A stretch of DNA of 64,000 nt, from the NCBI RefSeq assembly GCF_028993635.1, contig NZ_CP118631.1, positions 2,976,001-3,040,000 of the forward strand. Reading direction: 5' to 3'. Below the pieces are notes generated by a model. The model did no database searches, was not told where the DNA came from, and saw nothing but the letters and a program-made list of their open reading frames with translations. Source of the DNA: Mucilaginibacter sp. SJ. Its GTDB lineage: Bacteria > Bacteroidota > Bacteroidia > Sphingobacteriales > Sphingobacteriaceae. This document shows positions 63,901 through 64,000 of the stretch, piece after piece. How positions within the stretch are numbered: the first letter of the stretch is position 1; every line of letters starts with the position of its first letter. The translations under genes were made by a program, and so were the position numbers.

Positions 63901-64000
63901 GGGTGTTTCCCCCACGTCGACGCCGTATGTTGATTTAAACCATTGCCTTTCGGCATCAAGCAGCGATATCAGCGCTGCCGGTACCTGGCATATATAGGAG
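60991..64000 (-). CDS. Hybrid sensor histidine kinase with GAF, multiple PAS, HATPase and receiver domains (N-terminus beyond window)
   Basis: About 1000 visible residues; the frame stays open upstream of the GTG at 63915 to the window edge ([17 protein letters not shown]), so the N-terminus is missing. In order: a GAF domain ([38 protein letters not shown]), four PAS domains ([65 protein letters not shown]), HisKA ([16 protein letters not shown], phospho-His), HATPase ([27 protein letters not shown]) and a receiver ([23 protein letters not shown] with phospho-Asp). PAS 2 to 4 are near-duplicates. No cognate regulator gene is visible downstream. Confidence 0.92.
   Translation of the reverse strand, partial: [1002 protein letters not shown]

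Overview
The window looks like a chromosomal segment of a Bacteroidota bacterium, most likely family Sphingobacteriaceae (Mucilaginibacter/Pedobacter group). This rests on the gene content: SprA of the type IX secretion system, the malic enzyme-ruvA-sprA order, the acyP-flippase-dut-TPR-DUF4292-EnvC-Tat-gatA cluster, DUF4292, COG4315 and Cry-DASH proteins, TAnnTTTG-type promoters and moderate GC. The genus is inferred, not proven. No rRNA, tRNA, prophage, integrase, transposase gene or CRISPR array was seen.

Layout. 1-3.6 kb: the 3' end of uvrA, a GH19-like muramidase/chitinase and an orphan oligopeptide-binding lipoprotein. 3.8-8.2 kb (-): sucA-sucB for 2-oxoglutarate dehydrogenase; SucB carries two near-identical lipoyl domains. 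8.4-13.3 kb: Cry-DASH photolyase, e(P4)-like acid phosphatase, msrA, a DoxX-like membrane protein and an unknown secreted protein. 13.3-15.9 kb: a LysR regulator divergent from an overlapping mdaB-ygiN quinone-redox pair, then two small secreted Cys-rich proteins. 16.4-25.2 kb (+): GH2 beta-galactosidase, SDR, AraC regulator, a YncE-propeller/phosphoesterase fusion, aldose epimerase and a small membrane-anchored protein. 25.3-26.1 kb (-): a two-gene toxin-antitoxin-like module with a predicted ADP-ribosyltransferase-fold protein and a 53-aa partner; it is the best candidate for an undescribed system. 26.3-31.4 kb (-): miaB, a sigma-54 activator, lptE, a large acidic unknown and secG. 31.5-34.4 kb: a COG4315 lipoprotein divergent from an AsmA-like membrane-anchored protein. 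35-45.7 kb (-): sprA, ruvA, maeB and a DUF1801 gene. 46.8-56.6 kb (-): mltD-like transglycosylase, gatA, two Tat genes, an EnvC-like activator, DUF4292, TPR, dut, flippase and acyP. 56.8-64 kb: YceI, an amidohydrolase, rlmN, comF and the 3' part of a hybrid sensor kinase.

Functionally the window is mostly housekeeping: envelope biogenesis and division (SecG, LptE, SprA, Tat, MltD, EnvC, flippase), central carbon metabolism (SucAB, MaeB), DNA/nucleotide maintenance (UvrA, RuvA, Dut, photolyase), RNA modification (MiaB, RlmN, GatA) and redox repair (MsrA, MdaB/YgiN).

Intergenic DNA is unusually rich in non-coding palindromic repeats. At least six families were recognised, three or four of them present twice in the window: a ~180-bp GC-rich element, a ~280-295-bp element with TTAAGTTAACCCAC-like terminal inverted repeats and four internal hairpins, a ~145-bp TGTCATTTCGA palindrome nested inside a second palindrome, and a ~58-bp two-hairpin element. 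The 45.7-46.75 kb spacer is a stack of several of these.
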